DNA of 10,134 nucleotides from Candidatus Doudnabacteria bacterium RIFCSPHIGHO2_02_FULL_46_11 (GCA_001779955.1 MFES01000006.1:15628-25761); one strand, 5' to 3'. Positions 1-7,199 are shown, counted from the first letter of the stretch. Numbers and translations: made by a program. The notes: generated from the sequence alone by a model not told the origin.

Positions 1-565
1 GCGTGCGCTCACCGACTCCGGCAAATACGGAAACGCCGCCGTGCGCTTTGGCGATATTGTTTATCAATTCCTGAATAATGACAGTTTTACCGACACCGGC
101 TCCGCCGAAAAGACCGACCTTGCCGCCCTTTAAAATAGGACAGATGAGATCGATAACCTTGATGCCGGTTTCCAAAATTTCAGTTTTAGTCGATTGATCC
201 GTAAAGCTCGGGGCGGCTCGGTGTATAGAATAACGTTTCTCTGTTTTAGCCGCTTCCTTGCCGTCAACGGGCTCGCCTAAAACGTTAAAAATTCTGCCCA
301 AAACTTCTTTGCCCACCGGAACGCTAATCGGTGCGCCGGTATCGCTGACTTTTGTTCCGCGCTTTAGGCCGTCGGTTGAGGACATAGCTACGGTGCGAAC
401 CAGCCCGCCGCCCAACTGCTGCTGTACCTCAAGGGTCAAAGCCGCTTTGTCCCCAAGCTCAACGATCAAGGCGTTGTAAAGCTCCGGAATTTTTTCCGTG
501 AATTTAACGTCGACCACCGGTCCGATAACTTGAGCAATTTCGCCTTGCAATTTTTCGCTTGACAT
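1..565 (-). CDS. atpD: F1 ATP synthase subunit beta, N-terminal part (cut by window edge)
   Basis: Catalytic beta subunit of the F1 head, which makes or hydrolyses ATP at the alpha/beta interface. Only the first 188 codons are present; the rest lies beyond position 1. The protein starts MSSEKLQGEIAQVIGPVVDV, the usual N-terminal beta-barrel opening. A QQQLGGGLVRTVAM segment is at about residues 48-61, and the P-loop GGAGVGKT is at residues 154-161, near the truncated end, followed by the FAGVGERT motif. The start is the ATG at 563-565. No good Shine-Dalgarno is visible. It is the last gene visible in the operon, separated from atpG by 21 bases. An epsilon gene (atpC) would be expected farther left but is not in the window. 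Confidence 0.97.
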   Translation of the reverse strand, partial: MSSEKLQGEIAQVIGPVVDVKFTEKIPELYNALIVELGDKAALTLEVQQQLGGGLVRTVAMSSTDGLKRGTKVSDTGAPISVPVGKEVLGRIFNVLGEPVDGKEAAKTEKRYSIHRAAPSFTDQSTKTEILETGIKVIDLICPILKGGKVGLFGGAGVGKTVIIQELINNIAKAHGGVSVFAGVGERT

Positions 566-586
566 AGATTAGTTAGTAGTTAGTAG

Positions 587-1456
587 TTATCGGTTCTCCA
601 AAGCTATTTTGCCGGAAGTAATTTCGGCAAGTTCGGTTGTAATCTTGGCTTGCCGCAGCTGATTGTAAGTTAAGGTCAAATCACTTATTAAATCTCCGGC
701 CGCATCAGTGGCGTTCTTCATCATAACCATGCGGGCGGAATGCTCGGAGGCGTTGCTTTCCAAAATATCTTGATAAATCCTGCTCTCAACGATACGGGGC
801 AATAAATTGCCCAAAACATAGGCTGGACTTGGTTCAAAGTAATCACTTTCGAAATCTTCAGCCTCGTCAGTGGTTATTAGGTCATCCTTAAAAGGAAGAA
901 TTTGACTTACCGTGCTTTTCTGGGAAAGCGTCGAATAGAAATGGTTGTATATTATAAAAACTTTTTTGTATTCGCCGCTCTTGTAAAGTGAAGTAACTAA
1001 TTTGGTGATGGGATAGACGTCGCGCACGCTTACGGCACGGTCTGATTTTTCAAAATCGGCGATTACTTTTTTATCAAGCCGGCGAGCGGTTTGCCTTACT
1101 TTTTTTCCGTAAGTAATAAACTCTAATTTCGCCCCGGCTTCGTCCGCCTCCAATTTTTTTAGTTGGCTAAAAAGATTGGTATTCAAACTTCCCACCAAAC
1201 CCCGGTTCGTCGAAAGCATCAGCACAGCCGCTTTTTGGGCTTTAGGATAGGTGCGAAACAATTCAGCGCGTACGTTCGGCAGATCGGCAACTTTGCCGGC
1301 AAGACTCTGGGCCACAGAAGCATAAGAACGCGAAGCCAGCACTGCGTTTTGGCTTTTCCTCATTTTTGCCGCAGAAACCAACTGCATGGCGCGTGTAATT
1401 TTGCGCGTGCCTTGTATAGATTTGATTCTCCTGCGAATGTCTCGAAGTCCTGCCAT
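587..1456 (-). CDS. atpG: F1 ATP synthase subunit gamma
   Basis: Central rotary stalk of the F1 sector, linking the c-ring to the alpha3beta3 head. At 289 residues it is normal for the family. The conserved N-terminal helix (MAGLRDIRRRIKSIQGTRKI, then TRAMQLVSAAKMRKS) and the conserved C-terminal helix (RQAKITTELAEITSG) are both present; these two helices form the coiled-coil shaft. In the middle, NRGLVGSLNTNL matches the family's N-R-G-L-C-G block with Val in place of Cys. It lies between atpA (36-base spacer) and atpD (21-base spacer). The start is ATG at 1454-1456. Both flanking spacers carry a similar GTAGTTAGTAGT-like microrepeat. Confidence 0.97.
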   Translation of the reverse strand: MAGLRDIRRRIKSIQGTRKITRAMQLVSAAKMRKSQNAVLASRSYASVAQSLAGKVADLPNVRAELFRTYPKAQKAAVLMLSTNRGLVGSLNTNLFSQLKKLEADEAGAKLEFITYGKKVRQTARRLDKKVIADFEKSDRAVSVRDVYPITKLVTSLYKSGEYKKVFIIYNHFYSTLSQKSTVSQILPFKDDLITTDEAEDFESDYFEPSPAYVLGNLLPRIVESRIYQDILESNASEHSARMVMMKNATDAAGDLISDLTLTYNQLRQAKITTELAEITSGKIALENR

Positions 1457-1492
1457 TATCTAGAAAGTAGTTAGTAGTAAATAGTGGATGGA

Positions 1493-3025
1493 TTAAATGG
1501 TTACTGATTCTACGAATTGTTGAAGGATTTCCTTTAGTTTTTTCTCTGTAGCCTCACTTAAATCGCCGCTCTTTTTAATTTCTGCTAAGACCTCTGTGCC
1601 AAAATTAGCCATATACTCATGAAGTTTGGGTTCAATTTCGCCAAGCTCGTTGGGCTTGAACTTGTCTAAGTAGCCGTTGGTTACGGCGTAAATTACCACC
1701 ACTTGATGCTCTAAAGTCATTGGCTGGTATTGCGGCTGCTTTAAAATTTCGGTGAGCCTGCGGCCAAGCTCCAAAGACTTGCGCGTAGCTTCGTCAAGAT
1801 CGGAACCGAACTGGGCAAAAGCCTCAAGTTCGCGGTACTGGGCCAAGGTCAGCTTTAGTTTTCCGGCCACTTTTTTCATGGCCTTTTCTTGAGCAGCCGA
1901 GCCCACGCGCGAAACGGAAATGCCAATGTTCACCGCCGGCCTAATACCTCTATAGAAAAGATCGGACTCCAAAAAAATCTGCCCATCGGTTATCGAAATA
2001 ACATTTGTCGGAATGTAGGCCGAAACGTCGCCTGCTTGAGTTTCGATAATAGGCAAAGCGGTGATTGAACCGCCGCCAAAATCTTTGTTCAATTTTGCTG
2101 AACGCTCAAGCAATCGAGAATGAAGATAGAAAATGTCGCCAGGGTAAGCTTCTCGGCCCGGAGGGCGGCGAAGAAGCAGGGAAATCTCGCGGTAAGCTAC
2201 GGCTTGCTTGGACAAATCATCGTAAACTATAAGTACGTCCTTGCCCTGATCCATAAAGTATTCGCCGATAGCGCAACCCGCGTAAGGCGCAATATAAGAC
2301 AACGATGCCTGTTCCGAAGCGGTGGCTGAAACAACCACGGTATAATTCATGGCTCCCCTGTTTTCCAGTTCAGCCACGATTTTTGCGACCTTGCTTTCCT
2401 TCTGTCCAATGGCCACGTAAATACAGATCATATTCTGGCCTTTTTGGTTGATGATGGCATCTATGGCTAGGGCGGTTTTTCCGGTTTGACGGTCGCCGAT
2501 AATAAGCTCACGCTGGCCGCGTCCTATGGGAATAAGAGCATCTATAACTTTGACACCGGTCTGTACAGACTGTTTAACCGATTCCCGGGTAATAACGCCC
2601 GGAGCGATTTTCTCAATCGGGTAAAATTTATCAGTCGCGATGGAGCCTTTGCCGTCTTTAGGATTACCCAATGCGTCAACCGTGCGGCCAATTAGCGCCT
2701 CCCCGACAGGCACGGATAATATTCGGCCGGCGCCGCGAACGGTATCGCCTACCGCGACTTGGGCGTAGTCGCCCAAAAATATAGCGCCCACCGAATCTTC
2801 CTCAAGGTTTAGGGCTACGCCTTGGACTGTTCTTCCGCCGGAGGCTGATCCGGCTTTGATGGAAAAATCCAGCATTTCCAAACTGCCTATTTCAGAAAGT
2901 CCTGAAACGCGTGCCACACCGTCCCCCACTTCCAAAACCGTGCCGACTTTTTCGACCTTAACCTCGGAAGAAAATTTGTCCACTTTCTCCCTAAGTTCTT
3001 TTAAAATTTGATCTGAATTAGCCAT
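1493..3025 (-). CDS. atpA: F1 ATP synthase subunit alpha
   Basis: Non-catalytic nucleotide-binding alpha subunit of F1. It has 510 residues, the usual length. The P-loop GDRQTGKT is at residues 177-184, with the Gln typical of alpha. The alpha/beta signature region (ALPIIETQAGDVSAYIPTNV) is at about 323-342, and SRVGSAAQ contains the arginine finger, R373 by count, that reaches into the neighbouring beta site. The start is ATG at 3023-3025, which gives MANSDQILKELREKV, a typical N-terminal helix. The upstream bases are AT-rich without a clear Shine-Dalgarno. A 144-base spacer with three hairpins separates it from atpH, which is unusual inside an otherwise tight operon. Confidence 0.98.
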   Translation of the reverse strand: MANSDQILKELREKVDKFSSEVKVEKVGTVLEVGDGVARVSGLSEIGSLEMLDFSIKAGSASGGRTVQGVALNLEEDSVGAIFLGDYAQVAVGDTVRGAGRILSVPVGEALIGRTVDALGNPKDGKGSIATDKFYPIEKIAPGVITRESVKQSVQTGVKVIDALIPIGRGQRELIIGDRQTGKTALAIDAIINQKGQNMICIYVAIGQKESKVAKIVAELENRGAMNYTVVVSATASEQASLSYIAPYAGCAIGEYFMDQGKDVLIVYDDLSKQAVAYREISLLLRRPPGREAYPGDIFYLHSRLLERSAKLNKDFGGGSITALPIIETQAGDVSAYIPTNVISITDGQIFLESDLFYRGIRPAVNIGISVSRVGSAAQEKAMKKVAGKLKLTLAQYRELEAFAQFGSDLDEATRKSLELGRRLTEILKQPQYQPMTLEHQVVVIYAVTNGYLDKFKPNELGEIEPKLHEYMANFGTEVLAEIKKSGDLSEATEKKLKEILQQFVESVTI

Positions 3026-3027
3026 AT

Positions 3028-3169
3028 TTCTGATTATTCTTCATATAAATGACTGCCGAGAATCAAGCTTTGCTTGTTCGAGGCAGAACCTTGCAAGGAG
3101 GGTGTGAGGACTGCGGCCGAAGGCCGCAGTGTTGGGAAGAGGGAACCATGGGTTCCATAAGCTCCCAGG
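3028..3169. repeat. Cluster of three hairpins between atpH and atpA
   Basis: Three successive inverted repeats fill this spacer. The first (3054-3085) pairs TGCC with GGCA, GAA with TTC and CAAGC with GCTTG around a TTT loop. The second is a perfect 8-bp stem, CTGCGGCC with GGCCGCAG, around a GAA triloop (3111-3129). The third pairs GGAACC with GGTTCC (3142-3156), and an outer TGGGA/TCCCA pair can enclose it (3133-3167). No uridine tract follows on either strand, so these are not simple intrinsic terminators. They could be mobile palindromic units, an mRNA-stabilising or processing element, or a translational control site for atpA. Confidence 0.75.
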
Positions 3170-3562
3170 TCAACTACGCAATTGATTACTTAATTCCTCA
3201 AGCTGGCCCCGGACACTGCCGTCGATTAAGGTGTCGCCCATCAGCACCCAAAATCCTCCGATTAAATTTTTATCAACTTTCTTGACAAATTCCACTTTGC
3301 CGCCGAGCAGTTCCTTTATTTTCTCTAAAATGGGCTTGCTTACAGATAAGTCGCGGGCTAAAAATAATTCAGCCTGCCTAATGCCGGCATCCTTCAAAAA
3401 TAATTTTTCCAATTCTGCCTCTATTTTGGAATAAATGCCGAACTGACCCCGCCTTGCCAAAATTTGTACAAATTCATCGAGAATTATATGCATATTCGCC
3501 CCCCCCGCCTCCTCAAGGGCAGTATGCAAACTTTTGGCGTATTGTGAGGCTTTGTCCCGCAT
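3170..3562 (-). CDS. atpH: F1 ATP synthase subunit delta (short form)
   Basis: Peripheral stator subunit (OSCP/delta family) that fixes the b subunits to the top of the F1 head. The conserved C-terminal block is clear: DKNLIGGFWVLMGDTLIDGS followed by VRGQLEELSNQL. The protein is only 130 residues against about 175-180 in most bacteria. The N-terminal helical domain that contacts alpha is therefore reduced, although MRDKASQYAKSLHTALEEA resembles the usual Y-A-x-A-L first helix. The start is ATG at 3560-3562, two bases after the atpF stop, so translation is probably coupled. It ends in TGA. Confidence 0.92.
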   Translation of the reverse strand: MRDKASQYAKSLHTALEEAGGANMHIILDEFVQILARRGQFGIYSKIEAELEKLFLKDAGIRQAELFLARDLSVSKPILEKIKELLGGKVEFVKKVDKNLIGGFWVLMGDTLIDGSVRGQLEELSNQLRS

Positions 3563-3564
3563 GC

Positions 3565-4110
3565 CTAATTGAGGGCCTTTCTGATAAGTTCCTGATCGGT
3601 TTTGTCATCAATCTTCTCGCGCAAAACTTTTTCCACCGAACTCACCACCAAGCTGGCTAGCTGCTCCTTGGCTTCGCGCAGCATCTTATCTTTTTCCGAG
3701 GCGATTTGCTGCTCCGCGCGCTTTAAAAGTTCTTCCTGTTCATTTTTAGCCCGGGCTAAAACTTCAACCTTCACCTTTTCCGCTTGAGATTTGGACTCTG
3801 CCACAATGCCGGATGCCAATGATCTGACTTTGCCCATTTCCTCTTTTTTCCAAATCTCGAATTTTTCTTTTTCCGCGTCAAGCGCAGTGGCATTTTGTAA
3901 AGATTTTTCGATTCTATCGGTTCGCTCCTGCAAGCGCTTGGCTACCGGAGTCAAAACCCAGCGCCAAAGGACAAAAAGCACAACGCCAAAGTTAACCAAC
4001 TGGGCAACGAATAATTTCAAATTTAAGCCCAAGGTACCGATAGGTCCGGCTGCTTCAGCTGCGGTGGCAGCTTCTTCGGCGGCGTGAGCGATGTTAATTA
4101 AATCAACCAT
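3565..4110 (-). CDS. atpF: F0 ATP synthase subunit b
   Basis: Membrane-anchored peripheral stalk. I chose the ATG at 4108-4110 (181 residues, MVDLINIAHA); an upstream in-frame TTG at 4114-4116 would add two residues but is less likely. After an Ala/Glu-rich N-terminus there is one transmembrane helix at about residues 33-53 (LFVAQLVNFGVVLFVLWRWV). A long charged helix follows to the end (KRLQERTDRIEKSL, then EKEKFEIWKKEE), the expected stator coiled coil. It sits between atpE and atpH in the standard order. A single b gene suggests a b homodimer. The upstream spacer is an AT-rich inverted repeat. Confidence 0.95.
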   Translation of the reverse strand: MVDLINIAHAAEEAATAAEAAGPIGTLGLNLKLFVAQLVNFGVVLFVLWRWVLTPVAKRLQERTDRIEKSLQNATALDAEKEKFEIWKKEEMGKVRSLASGIVAESKSQAEKVKVEVLARAKNEQEELLKRAEQQIASEKDKMLREAKEQLASLVVSSVEKVLREKIDDKTDQELIRKALN

Positions 4111-4116
4111 ATACAA

Positions 4117-4231
4117 CTAATTTTACAATTTTCAATTTCTAATTTCTAAACAATGAAATAATTTTTTGAATTTCAAAATTAAGACATTGAAAAATTGTTT
4201 GAAAATTGAAAATTAGAAATTATTAAATTTC
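4117..4231. repeat. AT-rich imperfect inverted repeat between atpE and atpF
   Basis: This spacer is built from reiterated AATTTTCAATTTC-like words on the left and their complements (GAAAATTGAAAATTAG) on the right. The arms could fold into a long, imperfect, AT-only hairpin around positions 4150-4180. No gene or promoter is evident. It may be a low-complexity repeat or a stem separating the highly translated atpE message from atpF; no function can be shown from sequence. Confidence 0.6.
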
Positions 4232-4450
4232 CTACAGAGTGAAAGTTACGACCAAAGCGTAGATGGCGATAGCTTCGGCAAAAGCCATGCCAAGTAGCAT
4301 CGGTACGAACAGCTTATCGGCCGCTTCGGGATTGCGACCAATAGATTCCATGGCTTTAGCACCTATAAGACCAATGCCGAGAGCGGGCATGGCGCCGCCA
4401 ACGGCGATGGCAATGGCCTTAGCCAGGGTTGTCATTGTTTCCGCGTCCAT
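4232..4450 (-). CDS. atpE: F0 ATP synthase subunit c
   Basis: Proteolipid that forms the rotating c-ring. It has 72 residues in two membrane helices joined by the polar loop RNPE (residues 39-42). The first helix carries the Gly-rich GGAMPALGIGLIG. The second holds the ion-binding carboxylate E59 in MAFAEAIAIYALVV. The Ser/Thr next to the carboxylate and the helix-1 Gln found in Na+-binding rings are not seen, so proton coupling is the better guess. The start ATG at 4448-4450 has one of the best Shine-Dalgarno sites in the window (AAAGGAAA, AGGA at 4459-4462, 8 bases upstream), fitting the high c stoichiometry. Confidence 0.97.
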   Translation of the reverse strand: MDAETMTTLAKAIAIAVGGAMPALGIGLIGAKAMESIGRNPEAADKLFVPMLLGMAFAEAIAIYALVVTFTL

Positions 4451-4490
4451 AAAAAATTTCCTTTCTTTAATAATTATTTTAACTACAGAT

Positions 4491-4517
4491 TTTAGTCCAC
4501 AAAATTTGCGGACTAAA
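4491..4517. promoter_or_regulatory. Intergenic hairpin between atpB and atpE
   Basis: A perfect 8-bp stem (TTTAGTCC with GGACTAAA) encloses an 11-base AT-rich loop in the 75-base spacer just upstream of atpE. No uridine run follows, so it is unlikely to be a terminator. A structured site here could stabilise or mark a processing point of the message so that the c subunit is made in excess; that role is inference. Confidence 0.5.
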
Positions 4518-4525
4518 GCATATCG

Positions 4526-5374
4526 TTAAAATGCCGGTGTTGGTTCAATATCTTCCGTATCACGCTTGGCGTGGCTATGCATTTCGGTGGTGGCAACTGT
4601 TAGATAAGCCAGGGTCAACATGGCAAATACCAGTGCCTGCACAACCCCTACCAGCAGTTCCAGAGCGATAAATGGCAAAGGCACAAAAAATGCGATTAAG
4701 GAGCCAATCACCGTTAAAAGAACTTCACCGGCAAAAATATTGCCAAATAACCTCAAAGAAAGAGACAATACTTTAGCCACTTCGGAAATAATTTCTATAA
4801 AACCGACAAAAAATTCTATAAAAGCGGTTAAAATAGTAATGGGATTTAAAGTTTTAAATGCGTGCCACAGATCGCCGAGTTTGATGAACTTGTTGGCATA
4901 TTTGAAGAAACCGATGGCGGCAATGCCTAAAAAATGAGAGGCCGTAACTACAAACAGGGCCATGGCCAAAGTCATGTTTAAATCGGCATTGGCCGGACGA
5001 AACATTGGGATCAATTCAACCTCACCTTGATGGACTTGCCAAATACCGATGGAACCTATGCCCGGCAAAATTCCCATCCAATTCGAAACCAAGATAAAGA
5101 AAAAAAGAGTGCCCACAATCGGCAAAAATTTTATGGATTTATCGCGGCCGTGCGTAACCTTATCCATATAGGAAAGAAGCAGTTCAACCAGACTTTCGAC
5201 AAAATTTAAAAATCCGCGCGGCGCGTTATCCTTTTGTTTGCTGAAGCCGCGCTTAACCAAAAAACCGACAACCAAAAAAATCAGAACGACAATTGTGCTG
5301 TTGATGTAAGAATTGGTTATGGCGAAATTTCCCAGGTGGAATATCGATTCTGCGGCCAGCGGCGGAATTATCAT
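4526..5374 (-). CDS. atpB: F0 ATP synthase subunit a
   Basis: Membrane stator subunit that provides the ion half-channels facing the c-ring. It has 282 residues and several hydrophobic helices. The helix with the essential arginine is unmistakable: SLSLRLFGNIFAGEVLL, with R208 by count. The conserved FRPANADLNMTLAMAL segment at about 125-140 and FLPIVGTLFFFILVSNWMG at about 83-101 are also family blocks. The start ATG at 5372-5374 overlaps the stop of the upstream atpZ-like gene by four bases (ATGA), implying translational coupling. A hairpin-bearing 75-base spacer separates it from atpE. Confidence 0.96.
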   Translation of the reverse strand: MIIPPLAAESIFHLGNFAITNSYINSTIVVLIFLVVGFLVKRGFSKQKDNAPRGFLNFVESLVELLLSYMDKVTHGRDKSIKFLPIVGTLFFFILVSNWMGILPGIGSIGIWQVHQGEVELIPMFRPANADLNMTLAMALFVVTASHFLGIAAIGFFKYANKFIKLGDLWHAFKTLNPITILTAFIEFFVGFIEIISEVAKVLSLSLRLFGNIFAGEVLLTVIGSLIAFFVPLPFIALELLVGVVQALVFAMLTLAYLTVATTEMHSHAKRDTEDIEPTPAF

Positions 5375-5625
5375 TTCTTCAATCTTTTTTCTATCTGTTT
5401 AATTCTTTTATATACACCCACCGAGCTAACTACAAGGGCAAAGAGAATACCGACAATTACCCAATATTCTGTTCCGCCTCTGTTGTCGAGCCACCTACCT
5501 AAAAAGATGAAAACCACTAAAGGAACGGCTATGAGAAAAGCAAAATCAAAGGCAAAACCCAATAAACTTAAGGGATTGAAGTATTCCTTGGCTTGCTTTT
5601 GGGGTTTTGTGGGTTCTTCAGTCAT
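5371..5625 (-). CDS. AtpZ/AtpI-like small membrane protein (ATPase gene 1 family)
   Basis: An 84-residue protein with two hydrophobic segments (about 22-43, LGFAFDFAFLIAVPLVVFIFL, and 54-71, YWVIVGILFALVVSSVGV). The GRWLDNRGGTEYWVIVGIL segment between and into them is characteristic of the AtpZ family, encoded first in many atp operons. Members are proposed to help assemble the c-ring or transport Mg2+/Ca2+; the exact role is not settled. The C-terminus is basic (KRIKQIEKRLKK). It opens this operon and overlaps atpB by four bases. The start is ATG at 5623-5625 with only a weak ribosome-binding site. Confidence 0.85.
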   Translation of the reverse strand: MTEEPTKPQKQAKEYFNPLSLLGFAFDFAFLIAVPLVVFIFLGRWLDNRGGTEYWVIVGILFALVVSSVGVYKRIKQIEKRLKK

Positions 5626-5706
5626 TATTAATGTAGCCTAACAGGGGAGGGCGGAAAAGCAAGGATGCCTTTTTTAGCCACCCTTGACAAATTTCTAAAA
5701 TAGTTT

Positions 5707-5734
5707 AAAATAGACTATTTATTTATTTCGTCAA
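5707..5734 (-). promoter_or_regulatory. Candidate promoter for the atp operon
   Basis: On the minus strand TTGACG (5729-5734) and TATTTT (5707-5712) are separated by 16 bases, giving a sigma70-like pair about 80 bases upstream of the atpZ-like start. The -35 overlaps the stop codon of the upstream 126-residue gene. The opposite strand also shows TTGACA (5684-5689) and TAAAAT (5706-5711) with the same spacing, but no gene on that strand follows. The AT-rich spacer makes chance matches likely. Confidence 0.4.
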
Positions 5735-6111
5735 CTACCGCCTACCACCTCAAAATCTTTAATAGCAGCCTCGAGATCTTCTGGATTCTGCGCTATATCG
5801 ATTTTGCTTTTCACATCATTGTAGCGCTGATCTCGGGCAATTGCCTCGTCCCAAGACGCGGCCAAATCTTGTTGCTGTAATACCGGGTCATTCTTAATCC
5901 ATCGGTCAGGCAAAAGAATACGGGCCATCTTTAGCAATATCCTGTCCTTCCAATACTGCAAACCTCTTTCAAGCAAAGGCCTGCTGCGAAGTTCTTCTAA
6001 TTCTTCATCAAAAGCTTCGCGGGCATTATGGCCCGAAGCGACCTTCTTCTCAATGTCCTCCCACCTAGCTCTGGAAGTACCCGCTCGGTCCTTGCTGATT
6101 TCTGATGACAT
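5731..6111 (-). CDS. Hypothetical protein, 126 residues
   Basis: I do not recognise this protein. It is soluble, highly charged and probably mostly helical, with no signal peptide and no membrane segment. An N-terminal stretch rich in Glu/Arg (RWEDIEKKVASG, AFDEELEELRSRP) leads to a more hydrophobic region (ILLKMARILLPDRW, about 58-71). A C-terminal acidic helix then follows (NPEDLEAAIKDFEVV). The start is ATG at 6109-6111, preceded by AT-rich sequence without a clear Shine-Dalgarno; the stop is TGA. The start is uncertain but the frame is open throughout. It lies between the phosphatase-fold gene and the atp operon, in the same direction, and nothing in the context fixes a role. Confidence 0.7.
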   Translation of the reverse strand: MSSEISKDRAGTSRARWEDIEKKVASGHNAREAFDEELEELRSRPLLERGLQYWKDRILLKMARILLPDRWIKNDPVLQQQDLAASWDEAIARDQRYNDVKSKIDIAQNPEDLEAAIKDFEVVGGS

Positions 6112-6191
6112 ATATTATTTTTTAATTATCTGTACCATTAATATATTTTAACCCGTTTTTGGAAAAAATACAGCGTTGACAACTTTCCAAT

Positions 6192-6986
6192 TTAAAAAAT
6201 AAAATCAAAAATTCCTATAAGCGGCCTATGGTCAGATCCGGGCCAGTCGAGCATTTTGGAGGATATAACATTTAGATTTCTAGCAAAAATATAATCTAGT
6301 CGGGTACGCATTTTGATCCCGATGGGGGCTAAAATTTTCGATAAGCTAAACCACCAATCCTGTGGATCTACATAAGACGTATCACAAGTAAAACGCAGAT
6401 TAGGCAAGACATTTATATATTCCTTACCTAGTAATCTTTCAACTTTCTTTTCTTGCCCGCGCCGAAACGCCGAAGGCACCCAAGTATTAAAATCTCCCGC
6501 TATTATATCTGCATGAGCAAAAGATTGATGTAATTTCTTCAAAAAGTACGCGAGCTGGCCGAGACGAAATCTGGAGCCACCTTCCCAGGAGAGCTGTAGA
6601 TTGCTTATGCGAAGTACTTTGCCTGCCGTCAAAAATGTTCCCACCAAAACCGAACGTTGCAATGGCTTGGTGTGGCCTTTCAGGCGTTGGAAAATTACTG
6701 ACCTGGGAAGCTGTGGTAGTAAAATTGATTCAAAATTGTTGAGATCTAGCCTAGAAGTGTCCCAGGCGATAGCCAGATTACCGCCGTATCCAGTATGCGC
6801 GTAATAAATTTTCCAGGTATTTAAATCAGGGTTTCGAAACAATTCATCCAAAAAATTTACAAAGTTTAACTCTGTCTCCTGCAGGCAAAGGACATCTGCG
6901 CCTTTTTCAATCAAACCTCGAATATTTTTCAATATTAGCTCTTTATGATATCCGTGCAGGATGTTGTAGGTTGCGACGGTTAGCAT
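6192..6986 (-). CDS. Endonuclease/exonuclease/phosphatase (EEP) family protein
   Basis: A 264-residue protein of the DNase I/exonuclease III-like fold, which hydrolyses phosphodiester or phosphate bonds with a divalent metal. Motifs in order: TYNILHG (N8), DVLCLQETE (metal-ligand E37), AGDFNTW (D165, N167), RLDYIFARN (D231) and PGSDHRPL (D252, H253). The middle motif that often reads N-T-H-L appears as SNLQLSW at about 128-134, so the usual His there is Gln. There is no signal peptide. The substrate cannot be told: members act on DNA, RNA, phosphoinositides or sphingomyelin. The start is ATG at 6984-6986 with a modest AGTAGGG upstream. It is followed by an 80-base spacer and the 126-residue gene. 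Confidence 0.88.
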   Translation of the reverse strand: MLTVATYNILHGYHKELILKNIRGLIEKGADVLCLQETELNFVNFLDELFRNPDLNTWKIYYAHTGYGGNLAIAWDTSRLDLNNFESILLPQLPRSVIFQRLKGHTKPLQRSVLVGTFLTAGKVLRISNLQLSWEGGSRFRLGQLAYFLKKLHQSFAHADIIAGDFNTWVPSAFRRGQEKKVERLLGKEYINVLPNLRFTCDTSYVDPQDWWFSLSKILAPIGIKMRTRLDYIFARNLNVISSKMLDWPGSDHRPLIGIFDFIF

Positions 6987-7010
6987 TCTGTGGACCCTAC
7001 TAGGATCAAA

Positions 7011-7114
7011 TCCTTCTACTTTTGGTGGAGACGAGGGGACTCGAACCCCTTGCCTCCGCCTTGCAAAGGCGGCGCTCTACCAGATGAGCTACGTCCCCGT
7101 CAAAAGTAGAAGGA
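7011..7114. repeat. Perfect 14-bp inverted repeat bracketing tRNA-Ala
   Basis: TCCTTCTACTTTTG at 7011-7024 and its exact complement CAAAAGTAGAAGGA at 7101-7114 flank the tRNA-Ala gene. The left arm overlaps the encoded CCA and the right arm begins two bases from the tRNA 5' end. In a precursor RNA the arms would form a stem closing off the tRNA, as processing stems do around rRNAs. Confidence 0.8.
7023..7098 (-). tRNA. tRNA-Ala(UGC)
   Basis: A complete cloverleaf of 76 nt including an encoded CCA. The acceptor strands are GGGGACG and CGTCTCC, with a G3-U70 wobble, the main alanine identity element. The anticodon arm is CCGCC-TTTGCAA-GGCGG with anticodon UGC. The T arm has GGGG-TTCGAGT-CCCC, and the D arm GCTC...GAGC is intact. 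It is the classical second tRNA of a 16S-23S spacer, but here no 23S follows. Confidence 0.98.
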
Positions 7115-7199
7115 CAGGCCAGTCTTTTTTATTGTTAAGCTTCAGCCAAAGACTGATCCGCGCGCCCGGTTTTCTCGGACGTCTGGCGGAAAAGGCCCA

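Noticed and set aside
5684..5711. Plus-strand TTGACA/TAAAAT promoter-like pair with a 16-base spacer
   Set aside because: No plus-strand gene follows; it overlaps the AT-rich region that already gives a minus-strand candidate serving the atp operon.
7112..7175. Terminator downstream of the 79-residue gene or around tRNA-Ala (CAGTCTTT with AAAGACTG)
   Set aside because: The 8-bp stem has a loop of about 20 bases and no properly placed uridine tract on the minus strand.
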